Made by a program: the position numbers and the translations under genes
The notes under the pieces: generated by a model
What the model was told of the DNA's origin: nothing
Databases searched by the model: none
What the model saw: the letters and a program-made list of their open reading frames with translations, nothing else
Origin: LZORAL124-50-18 sp051208045
Lineage (GTDB): Bacteria; Pseudomonadota; Gammaproteobacteria; Pseudomonadales; Oleiphilaceae
Length of the DNA stretch: 64,000 bases
Assembly (NCBI GenBank): GCA_051208045.1
Contig: JBPJFY010000008.1
Location: forward strand, 1-64,000
Direction: 5' to 3'
Shown here: piece after piece, positions 50,872-59,856 of the stretch
Position numbering within the stretch: position 1 is the stretch's first letter
Layout of the letters: each line of letters begins with the position of its first letter

Positions 50872-53448
50872 ATGCCGGTTTCATCAAAGATTCTGACCCT
50901 CGCCGGGGATTTGCCCATCGCTGAGGTTCTGCCCGCCGTCTGCCAATCTCTGGATTCCCGCCACGAGCTTGTACTGGAAGCGCCACCCGGTGCGGGTAAG
51001 ACGACGCTGGTGCCCTTGGCTCTGCTGGATCAGTCGTGGCTGCACGGGCAGAAGATTCTGTTACTGGAGCCCCGTCGGCTGGCAGCGAAAACCGCCGCGG
51101 TGCGTATGGCCAGTTTTCTGGGCGAAGCGGTGGGGCAAACCGTTGGATATCGCATGCGGCTGGAAAGCCGGGTGAGCCCACACACGCGCATTGAAGTCGT
51201 CACCGAAGGGGTGCTCACGCGCCTGTTGCAAAATGATCCCGCCCTCGACGGTGTGGGTCTGGTCATCTTCGATGAATTTCACGAGCGCAGTCTGGATGCT
51301 GACCTCGCTCTGGCCCTCTGTTTATATGCCCGGGAACTGTTTCGGGAGTCGCTGCCGCTGAAGCTGCTGGTGATGTCCGCCACGCTGGACGGGGAAGGGG
51401 TGGCCGGCCTGCTCGGTGACGCGCCGATGGTGCGCAGTGAGGGTCGGACTTTCCCGGTCGCCACGCGTTATCACCCGGTCGCGTTATCCGGGGGGCGTGC
51501 AGGCCAGGAGGCGTTTGCCGGTGAGGTGGTCTCGGTGATTCTGCACGCACTCATGGCGGAGGCGGGCAGTATTCTGGTGTTTCTTCCCGGGCAGCGTGAA
51601 ATCCGCCGCGTGGCTGCCGTCCTTAACGACCAGCTGCGGGAAAACCGAGCGCTGAAAACGGTCCGTGTGATGCCCCTCTACGGTGATCTCTCGCTGGAGC
51701 AGCAGCAGGCAGCTATTGCGCCGGCACCGGAAGGCAGCCGGAAGGTTGTGCTGGCGACGAACATTGCCGAAACCAGCCTGACCATTGACGGTGTGCGGGT
51801 GGTGGTCGACGCGGGATTGAGTCGCCAACCCTATTATGACCCCAATACAGCTCTCACTCGTTTGCACACCACACGGGTCAGTCGGGCGGCGAGTGAGCAG
51901 CGCCAAGGGCGAGCCGGGCGTACCGAACCCGGCGTGTGCTATCGGTGTTGGCCGGAAGCCGAGCAATACCAGCTTGCCCCCTTCACTCCGCCGGAAATCG
52001 AACAGGCGGATTTAACCCCGTTTGCCTTGCAGTTGATCCAATGGGGTGTGACGCCCCAGGAGCTCACCTGGCTCACCGAACCGCCGCCTGCGGCCTATGA
52101 TCAGGCGTGTGACCTGTTGGCGCGACTGGGCGCTGTGGACGGGCACAGCCTGAGCGTTCATGGGCAGAAAATGGCAGCGTTACCGGTGCATCCGCGATTG
52201 GCGCACATGATGATTCGCGCGGCAGAACAGGGTGAAGGGGCAACGGCGTGCCAGTTAGCGGCCCTGTTGAGCGAGCGGGACTTACTCCCGGATGCTGGCG
52301 CGGATCTGGCCGAACAGTTTGAAGCGCTCCGGGGAGAGCGACGCGTCGCGCACGCCCAAAAGAACGTCTTGAGCCGCACGCAACAATTGGCGCGCCAATA
52401 TGAGTCTGCGCTGGCTCGGGTGTGCTCGTCAACGAACGCGGGGCCATCACCGTCAGTCGGGCTTGGGGAAATGCTGGCGTATGCCTACCCGGACCGTATC
52501 GCGAAAAAGCGGCGCTCGGGTTCTGCCCAGTACGTGTTGAGTAATGGTCGTGCGGCGGCCCTCCGGGAGGGAGATCCGCTACTGAAATACGACTGGTTGG
52601 TCGTGACCAACCTGGGGAGTACCAAAGGACAAAAAGAAGAGCGCATCTACATGGCGGCCGCACTCAATCCCGTCGCGTTTGCCGGTAATCTGGCGGCGTT
52701 GGTGACGGTGGATGATGCGGTAGCGTGGGATCGGGAAAAACAGCAGATGGTTGCTGAACGCCGGCACCGGGTGGGGCGCCTGGTGCTGCGTTCCGAGCCA
52801 CTGGTGGCCACGCCGGAGCAAAAGTCGGCAGCCTTGATCACCGCCCTGCAGAAAGAAGGGCTCACCTGTCTTCCCTGGACAGAAGCGGCCCGGCAATGGC
52901 AGTCGCGCGTTCTGTTTGTACGCTCGCAACAGCCCGCTGAAAACCTGCCGGATGTGTCCGACGCGGCATTGATGGCCTCCCTGGCGGATTGGTTCAGTCC
53001 CTACATCGCCGGGATGGATCGGTTCGCTCAGCTGGCAGCGCTGGATCTCGACAAAATTCTCGCCGCCATGCTGACATGGGAGCAACAGCAGACAATCAAC
53101 GAGTGGGCACCCCCTGACTACGTAGTGCCTACCGGCTCACGCATTACGATCGACTACACACAGTCGCCGCCGGTCCTGGCGGTGAAGCTCCAGGAACTGT
53201 TCGGATTGGGTGAAACGCCGGCGATCGCGAAAGGCCGCGTACCGTTATTATTACACCTGCTCTCGCCGGCGCGCCGCCCACTGCAGGTGACCCAGGATTT
53301 ACCCCACTTCTGGCAGCACAGCTATGAGGCCGTGAAAAAAGAAATGAAGGGCAGGTATCCTAAACACCCCTGGCCGGATGATCCGCGGAATGCGGACCCC
53401 GCGAAGGGAACGAAAAAGCAGGAGGCGCGCCGGGCGGGGTCGCCCTGA
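50872..53448 (+). CDS. hrpB: ATP-dependent helicase HrpB
   Basis: 858 residues, ATG 50872. DExH helicase of the RHA/HrpA-HrpB group: Walker A LEAPPGAGKTTLVPLALL (about 35-52), LLLEPRRLAAKTAA, VTEGVLTRLL, DEFHERSLDADLALAL (about 137), MSATLDGEGV, VLATNIAETSLTIDGVRVVV and QRQGRAGRTEPGVCYR. The HA2-type and HrpB-specific C-terminal regions follow (YPDRIAKKRRSGSAQYVLSN; LPHFWQHSYEAVKKEMKGRY, a typical HrpB ending). The substrate is unsettled in bacteria. Stand-alone gene. Confidence 0.95.
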   Translation: MPVSSKILTLAGDLPIAEVLPAVCQSLDSRHELVLEAPPGAGKTTLVPLALLDQSWLHGQKILLLEPRRLAAKTAAVRMASFLGEAVGQTVGYRMRLESRVSPHTRIEVVTEGVLTRLLQNDPALDGVGLVIFDEFHERSLDADLALALCLYARELFRESLPLKLLVMSATLDGEGVAGLLGDAPMVRSEGRTFPVATRYHPVALSGGRAGQEAFAGEVVSVILHALMAEAGSILVFLPGQREIRRVAAVLNDQLRENRALKTVRVMPLYGDLSLEQQQAAIAPAPEGSRKVVLATNIAETSLTIDGVRVVVDAGLSRQPYYDPNTALTRLHTTRVSRAASEQRQGRAGRTEPGVCYRCWPEAEQYQLAPFTPPEIEQADLTPFALQLIQWGVTPQELTWLTEPPPAAYDQACDLLARLGAVDGHSLSVHGQKMAALPVHPRLAHMMIRAAEQGEGATACQLAALLSERDLLPDAGADLAEQFEALRGERRVAHAQKNVLSRTQQLARQYESALARVCSSTNAGPSPSVGLGEMLAYAYPDRIAKKRRSGSAQYVLSNGRAAALREGDPLLKYDWLVVTNLGSTKGQKEERIYMAAALNPVAFAGNLAALVTVDDAVAWDREKQQMVAERRHRVGRLVLRSEPLVATPEQKSAALITALQKEGLTCLPWTEAARQWQSRVLFVRSQQPAENLPDVSDAALMASLADWFSPYIAGMDRFAQLAALDLDKILAAMLTWEQQQTINEWAPPDYVVPTGSRITIDYTQSPPVLAVKLQELFGLGETPAIAKGRVPLLLHLLSPARRPLQVTQDLPHFWQHSYEAVKKEMKGRYPKHPWPDDPRNADPAKGTKKQEARRAGSP

Positions 53449-53476
53449 CGCTTCGCTTCTGCACACAGACGGCGGT

Positions 53477-54676
53477 TTATGTGAGTGGCATCGGCTGCAA
53501 TGTCTCCAGTGCGCCCTGATGCGCGGCTTCAAACAGCGCGCGATACTGATCGACACTGAGTGCGATCGGGTTTCCCCCGGCTGACGGATCGTTGAAGGCC
53601 AGCTGTGCGACCTTGTCTGCCGCATCGGCGGGTATATTGATTTCGTGAAGACTGTGGGGAATCTGCAGTTGTGTCCGCAGTGCCAATATCCACTCAAGTA
53701 CGCTCTCGGGCGTGGCCTGGGGTAATGTCAGGCACTGTGCCAGAAGAGTCAGCTGTGGGCCGATCGCTTGCAAATTAGCCTTCAGCACATAGGGCATCAG
53801 GATCGCATTGAGCAGGCCATGGTGGGCGTCGTACAAGGCACCCAGCGCGTGGGCCAACGCATGCATGCCACCCAGACCCCGCTGAAATGCCGTGGCACCC
53901 ATCGACGAGGCCACCAGCATCTGCGTTCTCGCGGCCAGATCTGCGCCATCGGCATAGGCTCGCGGCAGATATTGTTGAATCAGCCGCATGCCCTCAATGG
54001 CAATGCCTTCCGCCATCGGGTGATAACTTCGGGCACAGTAGGCTTCCAGGCAATGTGACAGGGCATCCATGCCGGTGGCGGCGGTCAGATGCGGTGGCAG
54101 CCCCTGCGTCAGCACCGGGTCCAGAATCACCAGTTCCGGTAACATGGCCGGATGGAAAATAATCACTTTGCGCGCCTGTTGTGCATGGGTAATGACGGAG
54201 GCGCGGCCCACTTCTGAGCCGGTGCCCGCCGTGGTGGGTATGGCGATCACCCGCGCCATGCCCTCGGTGTTGACGCGGGTCCAGTTGTCGCCGACATCTT
54301 CAAAATCCCACAAGGGGCGGGTCTGGCCCACCATCAGAGCAATCGCTTTGGCCGCGTCCATGGCGGAGCCGCCCCCCAGGGCGATGACACCATCATGGTG
54401 CCCATCATGAAAATGCTGTACGCCCTGCTCAACATTCTCGCCCACCGGGTTGGGCCGAATCTGGCTGAACAGTTCGATCTCTACCCCTTCGTTGCGCAGC
54501 AGGTCGACCAGTGTATGAGTGAAGGGCAAGGCGACCAGTCCGGGATCGGTCACCAGCAACGGGCGGCGCATACCCTGTTGCATGCAGAGCTGCGGCAGTT
54601 CACGGTAACGCTCAGCGCCCACGAAAATCTGGGTGGGGTAATTCCACTGGGCTCGGAGGGGTTTGTCTGTGGTCAT
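53477..54676 (-). CDS. Iron-containing alcohol dehydrogenase
   Basis: 399 residues from ATG 54676, with AAGGAG upstream; the longer frame to 54883 overlaps the aldehyde dehydrogenase gene. Dehydroquinate-synthase-like fold: IALGGGSAMDAAKAIALMVG (nucleotide site), PTTAGTGSEVGRASVITHAQ and the metal residues in AATGMDALSHCLEAYCARSY and GMHALAHALGALYDAHHGLL. Third gene of an operon after a glutamine-synthetase-like gene and an aldehyde dehydrogenase. It would interconvert an alcohol and the aldehyde handled by its neighbour. Substrate unknown. Confidence 0.9.
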   Translation of the reverse strand: MTTDKPLRAQWNYPTQIFVGAERYRELPQLCMQQGMRRPLLVTDPGLVALPFTHTLVDLLRNEGVEIELFSQIRPNPVGENVEQGVQHFHDGHHDGVIALGGGSAMDAAKAIALMVGQTRPLWDFEDVGDNWTRVNTEGMARVIAIPTTAGTGSEVGRASVITHAQQARKVIIFHPAMLPELVILDPVLTQGLPPHLTAATGMDALSHCLEAYCARSYHPMAEGIAIEGMRLIQQYLPRAYADGADLAARTQMLVASSMGATAFQRGLGGMHALAHALGALYDAHHGLLNAILMPYVLKANLQAIGPQLTLLAQCLTLPQATPESVLEWILALRTQLQIPHSLHEINIPADAADKVAQLAFNDPSAGGNPIALSVDQYRALFEAAHQGALETLQPMPLT

Positions 54677-54695
54677 GGCGGTGCTCCTTACGCGA

Positions 54696-56105
54696 TTACA
54701 GTCGTTTAAGATGAAAGGACTTGGGTCGGGTGAGGGACTCGAAACCCACGCGTGACAGCGTGCAGCCCTTGCCGGAGTGTTTGACACCCGTCCATGCCAG
54801 TTGCGGATCAAGATAATCGCATCGATTGATAAAAAACGTACCGGTCTGCACGCGCTCGCCGATCTGGATGCCCGCCGGTTCATCCTGCGTGAACACTGCG
54901 GCCGTCAAGCCAAATGCGGAGTCATTCATCAATGCGATGGCTTCTTCATCCGAGCGCACTTTCTGAATGCCGAGCACCGGGCCGAAGCTTTCCTCGGTCA
55001 TAATTCGCATCGCATGGGTCACATCGACCAGCAATTGCGGCGCCAGATAGGGCGTACCCGGTTGACTCTGTGGAAAGCGGCGCTCATCAATCAAGGTCTG
55101 TGCGCCGGCAGCGACGGCTTCGGCGATCTGTGCCCGCACAAAATCGGCCGCAGTGGTGCGTACCATTGGCCCCAGCGTGGTTGTCGGGTCATCGGAGCGC
55201 CCCAGCACATATTGATTCACCAGGGTGACAGCACGTTCGACAAATTCGTCATAAACCTGTTCGTGCACATAGGCCCGTTCAATTCCACAGCAGGATTGCC
55301 CTGAATTGAACAGCGCGCCGTCGATCACGGTGTCGACCGCCTGATCGAGATTGGCATCCGCACGCACATAGGCTGGGTCTTTGCCGCCCAATTCCAGTCC
55401 CACGCTTTTGAATTGTCCCGCCAGCGCGTGTTCCACCGAGCGACCCCCCGTCACGGAACCGGTAAAGGCCACGTGCGCAATCACCGGATCACGCATCAGC
55501 TGACCGGTTTGTTCATGGCTAAGATGCAGACTCTGAAACACACCCTCGGGCAGACCGGCTTCTGCAAAGGCACGCTCGATTTGCTCCGCGCACATAGGCG
55601 TTTGCGATGAATGCTTGAGAATCACGGTATTCCCTGCCAGCAACGCAGGTACGATCGCGTTCACCGCTGTTAGAAACGGGTAGTTCCAGGGCGCAATGAC
55701 GAATACTGTGCCGAGCGGCTCACGTCGAATATAGCGATGAAAGCCGGGTTTCTCCGGTACCCTAATGTCCGCCAGTGCGGTTTCTGCGAGTGCGGTCATC
55801 TGTTGCGCACGATCAACGAAACCCTTGATTTCACTGTCGACATAGCGAATCGGTCGTCCCATCTGCCAGCACAGGTGCTGCCCGATCTCGTCTTTACACG
55901 CAAGAAAGGCTTCCGTCATCGCCTGACAAAATTGCTGCCGTTGTGTCAGCGGTGTGTTTTTCCAATGTATCTGCGCGTTTTGTGCCCTCGCTAACGCGCC
56001 GCGCATGTCGTCTGCCGTGGCATAGGATCGGCTCACATAGACTTCGCCATCAATGGGAGAGCGGGTTTCAAATCCACTGGGATGCGGGGGTGGGGTCTCC
56101 TTCAT
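54696..56105 (-). CDS. Aldehyde dehydrogenase (NAD(P)+)
   Basis: 469 residues, ATG 56105. Signature segments: GTVFVIAPWNYPFLTAVNAI, LAGNTVILKHSSQTPMCAEQ, HVAFTGSVTGGRS, catalytic Glu in GLELGGKDPAYV (about 255) and catalytic Cys in FNSGQSCCGIERAYV (about 288-289). MTEESFGPVLGIQKV follows. It resembles succinate-semialdehyde/gamma-glutamyl-aminoaldehyde-type enzymes. It sits 10 bases after the glutamine-synthetase-like gene and 19 bases before the Fe-alcohol dehydrogenase, suggesting one pathway, for example breakdown of an amine through a glutamylated intermediate. Confidence 0.92.
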   Translation of the reverse strand: MKETPPPHPSGFETRSPIDGEVYVSRSYATADDMRGALARAQNAQIHWKNTPLTQRQQFCQAMTEAFLACKDEIGQHLCWQMGRPIRYVDSEIKGFVDRAQQMTALAETALADIRVPEKPGFHRYIRREPLGTVFVIAPWNYPFLTAVNAIVPALLAGNTVILKHSSQTPMCAEQIERAFAEAGLPEGVFQSLHLSHEQTGQLMRDPVIAHVAFTGSVTGGRSVEHALAGQFKSVGLELGGKDPAYVRADANLDQAVDTVIDGALFNSGQSCCGIERAYVHEQVYDEFVERAVTLVNQYVLGRSDDPTTTLGPMVRTTAADFVRAQIAEAVAAGAQTLIDERRFPQSQPGTPYLAPQLLVDVTHAMRIMTEESFGPVLGIQKVRSDEEAIALMNDSAFGLTAAVFTQDEPAGIQIGERVQTGTFFINRCDYLDPQLAWTGVKHSGKGCTLSRVGFESLTRPKSFHLKRL

Positions 56106-56115
56106 GGCACGGTTC

Positions 56116-57504
56116 CTAAATGATTTCGAAGTAACGTTTCAATTCCCAGTCGCTGATGTGTTTGCGAAAGGCCTGACTTTCCCAGCGGCGAGTGGCGACA
56201 TAGTGGTTCACAAATGGCGCACCAAACAGCGTTTTTGCCACGGACGATTCGGCCAGGCGCTCCGCCGCCCGGTCCAGCGTCTGCGGTAACGCCCAGTCGG
56301 TGGGAAACCGCTGTTCATAAGCGTTCCCCTGTACCATCGGCGGGGGCGACAGTTTCTGTTCGATGCCCATCAAGCCGGAACCGAGCGCTGCCGCCAGGAT
56401 AATGTAGGGATTGGCATCGGCAGAGCCGATGCGGTACTCCACCCGCTGCGCCGCGGCAGAACCCGGGATGACCCGCAATGCGGTGGTGCGATTCTCCACG
56501 CCCCAGGTGGCATCCGTCGGTGCCCAGAATCCGGGGATCAAGCGGCTGTAGGCATTGACGGTCTGGGCCACCATAGCGCACAGTTCGGGCATGTAGCGCT
56601 GTTGCCCGGCGACAAACTGACGCTGGATGTCACTCATGTGATGGTCGGCGCTACCATCAAAGAAGGCGGATTCGCCGGAGGCGAGATGGTGCAGTGAAAG
56701 ATGAATATGGCCGCTCTGCCCGGGATAATCGTTTGACCACTTCGCCATAAATGTGGCCATGAGATCCCGGCGCTGGGCCCAGGCTTTCACGAAGGTTTTA
56801 AACAGAATGGCTTTGTCGGCGGCTGCCTGTGCCTCATCGACCGTCAGCGCGGCTTCCCAGACACCGGGCCCGGTTTCGGTATGCAGCCCTTCCAGAGGAA
56901 AGTCCATGGTTTCTGCCAATGTGAGCAAATCATGGTACAACTCAGCGTGTACGCTGTTCCGCAGAATCGAGTAACCAAAAAAGCCAGGGGTGAACGGCTG
57001 TAATGCCCGATAGTCTTTTCCCCGCACGCTGTCGGGCGTCTCATTGAACAGAAAAAATTCATACTCGAAGGCGGCGCGTACCCCAAAACCCAGGTTGGCC
57101 GCACGTTCCAGCAGGCGAACGAGCAAACGTCGCGGGCAAACGTCGGCAGCCGCCTGCTCGAATTCCGCGAGAAAAAACAGCATGCCCGGCTCATCGTGCA
57201 GCTCGCGGCAGCTTTCCGGAATAATCCGCACTGGTGCATCCGGGTAACCGGTCTGCCACCCCGTCAGCTCTATGCCAACATTTTCATACAGTTGATCGTT
57301 GCTGTCCCAGCCCAGCACGACATCACAGAAGGCAAAACCTTTATCGAGCGCACTGAAAAACTTTTCGCGGCTCATGTACTTGCCACGCAGGACGCCATCC
57401 ATATCTGTCAAAGCGACCTTAACGTGACTGAGTCCGCGCTCATTGATCAGCGCTTTCGCGTCCTCCGCGGTTTTTACCGCGCGCGCATCTCGGGGTGTCG
57501 TCAT
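56116..57504 (-). CDS. Glutamine-synthetase-family ligase, PuuA-like
   Basis: 462 residues from ATG 57504 (GGAGAG upstream); the frame open to 57573 is not family-like. Compared with housekeeping GlnA it belongs to the gamma-glutamyl-amine ligase group: ALTDMDGVLRGKYMSREKFF, catalytic FRAAFEYEFFLF-like segment (FGVRAAFEYEFFLFNE), EGLHTETGPGVWEAALTVDE, SGHIHLSLHHLASGE, ENRTTALRVIPGSAAAQRVE and YRIGSADANPYIILAAAL. PuuA and PauA attach glutamate to polyamines. Paired with the aldehyde and alcohol dehydrogenase genes it suggests amine or amino-alcohol use. Which amine is not known. Confidence 0.87.
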   Translation of the reverse strand: MTTPRDARAVKTAEDAKALINERGLSHVKVALTDMDGVLRGKYMSREKFFSALDKGFAFCDVVLGWDSNDQLYENVGIELTGWQTGYPDAPVRIIPESCRELHDEPGMLFFLAEFEQAAADVCPRRLLVRLLERAANLGFGVRAAFEYEFFLFNETPDSVRGKDYRALQPFTPGFFGYSILRNSVHAELYHDLLTLAETMDFPLEGLHTETGPGVWEAALTVDEAQAAADKAILFKTFVKAWAQRRDLMATFMAKWSNDYPGQSGHIHLSLHHLASGESAFFDGSADHHMSDIQRQFVAGQQRYMPELCAMVAQTVNAYSRLIPGFWAPTDATWGVENRTTALRVIPGSAAAQRVEYRIGSADANPYIILAAALGSGLMGIEQKLSPPPMVQGNAYEQRFPTDWALPQTLDRAAERLAESSVAKTLFGAPFVNHYVATRRWESQAFRKHISDWELKRYFEII

Positions 57505-57623
57505 GATGCCAGCTCTCCCGTCAGTGATGTGGTGAGTCTTCGAGTCCTTCTGTTTCCTCCCTAAATCTAGCAAAGAACTCGGAAATTACCCATTCACGCT
57601 CGCGCACGGACGGAAAGTGGCGG

Positions 57624-58064
57624 TTACGCGTGCTTCACATTCATCGTGATATCTGCCGTGAAGCATTTGGTGCCGTCTGTGTCATACGCCGCCACGGGAA
57701 CGACCACTTCACCGGGTTGGGAAAAGTCGATATCCTGCGCTTCACACACGACCCTCAAGTCGGTTTTGGCTTTGGCCAGATAAGCCACGGTCATCCCCTG
57801 CGGAATCCAGCGGGCACCTTTGGGAATGGAGACATCCGTGGTCATCCCTCCGGCGAGTTCCGCCGCATTACACATCGCAATGGCGTGGATGGTGCCAATG
57901 TGGTTGTGCACCTTTTTCTGATTCTTCAGAAACACTTCGCAATAACCGGGCTTCAATTCTTTCACCAGAGGTTCAATGGTCGAGAAGTATGGGGCGACGG
58001 TGCCTATGCCCTGTGAAAACATTTCGCTGCCCATTTGGTTAAACATCGCAAGAAACTGACTCAT
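57624..58064 (-). CDS. DUF4442 hotdog-fold thioesterase-like protein
   Basis: 146 residues, ATG 58064. Hotdog pattern: VAPYFSTIEPLVKELKPGYC, KNQKKVHNHIGTIHAIAMCN, AAELAGGMTTDVSIPKGARW, VVCEAQDIDFSQPGEVVVP. HNHIGTIHA-AA-ELAGG corresponds to the acyl-CoA-binding helix of PaaI/DUF4442 proteins. Probably a short-chain or aryl acyl-CoA thioesterase. It lies 74 bases after the MarR-type gene on the same strand. Confidence 0.82.
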   Translation of the reverse strand: MSQFLAMFNQMGSEMFSQGIGTVAPYFSTIEPLVKELKPGYCEVFLKNQKKVHNHIGTIHAIAMCNAAELAGGMTTDVSIPKGARWIPQGMTVAYLAKAKTDLRVVCEAQDIDFSQPGEVVVPVAAYDTDGTKCFTADITMNVKHA

Positions 58065-58100
58065 AACGTTACCTCAATACATTGCTGCTGATTTCGTTGG

Positions 58101-58140
58101 TGTTAGGTTCGACGGTGTTAAGTTCGTCGTTGTTAAGTTC
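58101..58140. repeat. 15-bp imperfect tandem repeat, nearly three copies
   Basis: TGTTAGGTTCGACGG (58101-58115), TGTTAAGTTCGTCGT (58116-58130) and TGTTAAGTTC (58131-58140) lie in the spacer between marR and the thioesterase gene, reaching into the marR stop codon. Likely slippage-generated; the repeat may tune the spacing between the two genes. Confidence 0.75.
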
Positions 58141-58555
58141 ATTCAAAACGCTGCATCACCCGGTTCAAGAACCGGATCACCACCGCCATCTCCGCTTCCG
58201 TAAAGTCAGCCGTGAGTAGCAGATTGACTTCCTGAATCAACGGAAAGATCTGCGGAAGCTTCGCTTCGCCGGCAGGTGACAGCGTAAGTCGAGAGGCCCG
58301 GCCATCCTGTGGGCACGGCTGACGGAAAATCAATCCGTTCTTTTCCATGCGCCCGGCGAGTCCGGTGACGGCTGAATTGTTCAGCCCCAAGGCGTGGGAG
58401 AGCTCTTTCTGCAAACACCCCGGGTGCTTGGCAATGAACAGCATGGCGGCGACCTGAGTCACGGAAATGCCCAAGAGGGACTCGCATTTTGTATCAACGA
58501 ATCGATACATCCGGTGCTGGGCCATGTTGATCAGAAAAAACAGTCGTTTATCCAT
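58139..58555 (-). CDS. MarR-family transcriptional regulator
   Basis: 138 residues, ATG 58555. Winged-helix MarR: LLGISVTQVAAMLFIAKHPG, CLQKELSHALGLNNSAVTGL, AGRMEKNGLIFRQPCPQDGR, ASRLTLSPAGEAKLPQIFPL (wing DGRASRLTLS). These are phenolic/lipophile-responsive repressors. It is probably the local regulator of the thioesterase behind it and of the divergent thioesterase gene at 58767, through the dyad at 58590-58607. Confidence 0.9.
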   Translation of the reverse strand: MDKRLFFLINMAQHRMYRFVDTKCESLLGISVTQVAAMLFIAKHPGCLQKELSHALGLNNSAVTGLAGRMEKNGLIFRQPCPQDGRASRLTLSPAGEAKLPQIFPLIQEVNLLLTADFTEAEMAVVIRFLNRVMQRFE

Positions 58556-58589
58556 GCCTTGATCTCATTTAGTTCACATGTGACATATA

Positions 58590-58607
58590 TAGTTTGCATA
58601 TAAACTA
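58590..58607. promoter_or_regulatory. Dyad in the marR upstream region, candidate operator
   Basis: TAGTTTGCATATAAACTA: arms TAGTTT/AAACTA perfect, centre AT-rich, 35 bases upstream of marR and in the spacer shared with the divergent thioesterase gene. Size and position fit a MarR operator. Confidence 0.55.
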
Positions 58608-58766
58608 ATTTGGCGCAAGGATATTTTTAAACAGGTCGGGATTTTGGGTAATTGATAAGTAAAACTTTCCACCCGGTTATTATTTCTGAATTGATGCGCA
58701 TGGTGACTTCCCCTAACGTGGAGGGGGTGGTACTGATGTTCCCATTTCATCCTTAAGGGGGTCACT

Positions 58767-59603
58767 ATGAATCAAGTCGTTGAATTTCATCCGTTTGATG
58801 AGGCTGTCGCACTCGGGGGCGAGCCGAGAAAGCGTCAGGGGCGTGTGAGTGCCGGGTACCAGAATATGGTGGGCCCGTTCGGTGGTGTGACGGCCGCCAA
58901 AATTCTGAATGCCGTCCTGATGCATCCGGAGTCCTCGGGCACACCCACCACTTTGACGGTGAATTTTCTGGGGCCGATCAAAGGGAAGGACATTGAAATA
59001 ATCCCGGTGATGGTGCGGCAAAACCGCTCCAATCAACACTGGACAGTAGAAATGTGGCAGGCGGATGATCTGGTGTGCACCGCCTCGCTCATCTTCGCAA
59101 CACGATCAGAAACCTGGGCCGGGGAAGAGCTCACCTGTCCAGAAGCTCCCGCACCGGAAAATGTGCCGTCGTTGCCGGAATTTCCCATGGCACCCTGGGT
59201 AAATCGTTATGATTTGCGCTATATTCACGGCAGCCCTTTTGATCCTCACAGCGCTGATCCTGACAGTGAATCGGCGCCCGCCAACCGGTCTGAAAGCCTC
59301 CTCTGGATGCGTGATCTGCCGGAAAGGCCGTTGGACTTTTTGTCGCTGACAGCGCTCAGCGATGCATTTTTCCCGCGTCTGTTTGTGCGAAAGAAAAAGT
59401 TTGCACCGGTGGGCACGGTGACGTTTACGGTGTATTTCCACTCCCGGGAAGCGGATTTGGCGGCGCTCACTTCCTCATTTGTCCTCGGGCATGCCCGGGC
59501 GTCAAAATTTTCCAACGGCTACTTTGATCAGTCCGCAGAAATCTGGAGCGCAGAAAAAACGCTGCTGGCCACCACGCATCAGCTGGTCTATTACAAGGAT
59601 TGA
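58767..59603 (+). CDS. Acyl-CoA thioesterase-like double-hotdog protein
   Basis: 278 residues, ATG 58767 with AAGGGGG upstream. Two hotdog halves as in TesB-like and 4HBT_3 proteins: YQNMVGPFGGVTAAKILNAV, TTLTVNFLGPIKGKDIEI and HWTVEMWQADDLVCTASLIF in the first; LDFLSLTALSDAFFPRLFVR, VTFTVYFHSREADLAA and FSNGYFDQSAEIWSAE in the second. Probably hydrolyses medium or aromatic acyl-CoA esters. Divergent from marR with a candidate operator between, so the whole group may respond to one lipophilic compound. Confidence 0.82.
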   Translation: MNQVVEFHPFDEAVALGGEPRKRQGRVSAGYQNMVGPFGGVTAAKILNAVLMHPESSGTPTTLTVNFLGPIKGKDIEIIPVMVRQNRSNQHWTVEMWQADDLVCTASLIFATRSETWAGEELTCPEAPAPENVPSLPEFPMAPWVNRYDLRYIHGSPFDPHSADPDSESAPANRSESLLWMRDLPERPLDFLSLTALSDAFFPRLFVRKKKFAPVGTVTFTVYFHSREADLAALTSSFVLGHARASKFSNGYFDQSAEIWSAEKTLLATTHQLVYYKD

Positions 59604-59682
59604 CAGAGTGAAACAGTAATGCCAAGGGAGTTGTGGTAAACTGGTCAACGATTCTGTAGTAATGTACCCATCGGAGCCGTGT

Positions 59683-59835
59683 ATGTCTGATCGAGCCAGT
59701 GAAAAACCCTCTCCCCCTGAAGACTGGGAATGCTGCGGTGGTGGCTGCAGCCCGTGTGTGTGGGATCACTACTACGAGGCACTGGCAGACTGGAATCAGG
59801 CGGAACAGGCCGCAGTCGCACCGGCCGCGTCCTGA
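59683..59835 (+). CDS. Oxidoreductase-like domain microprotein
   Basis: 50 residues, ATG 59683. The core EDWECCGGGCSPCVWDHYYE followed by ALADWN is the 'oxidoreductase-like, N-terminal' domain (four Cys in CC-GGGC-SPC and a WD.YY tail), also found at the ends of larger eukaryotic and bacterial proteins. Free-standing copies of this size are common in proteobacteria. The reaction is unknown; metal or Fe-S binding by the cysteines is plausible. Confidence 0.8.
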   Translation: MSDRASEKPSPPEDWECCGGGCSPCVWDHYYEALADWNQAEQAAVAPAAS

Positions 59836-59856
59836 TCCGCTCAGCGTAACGCCTGG

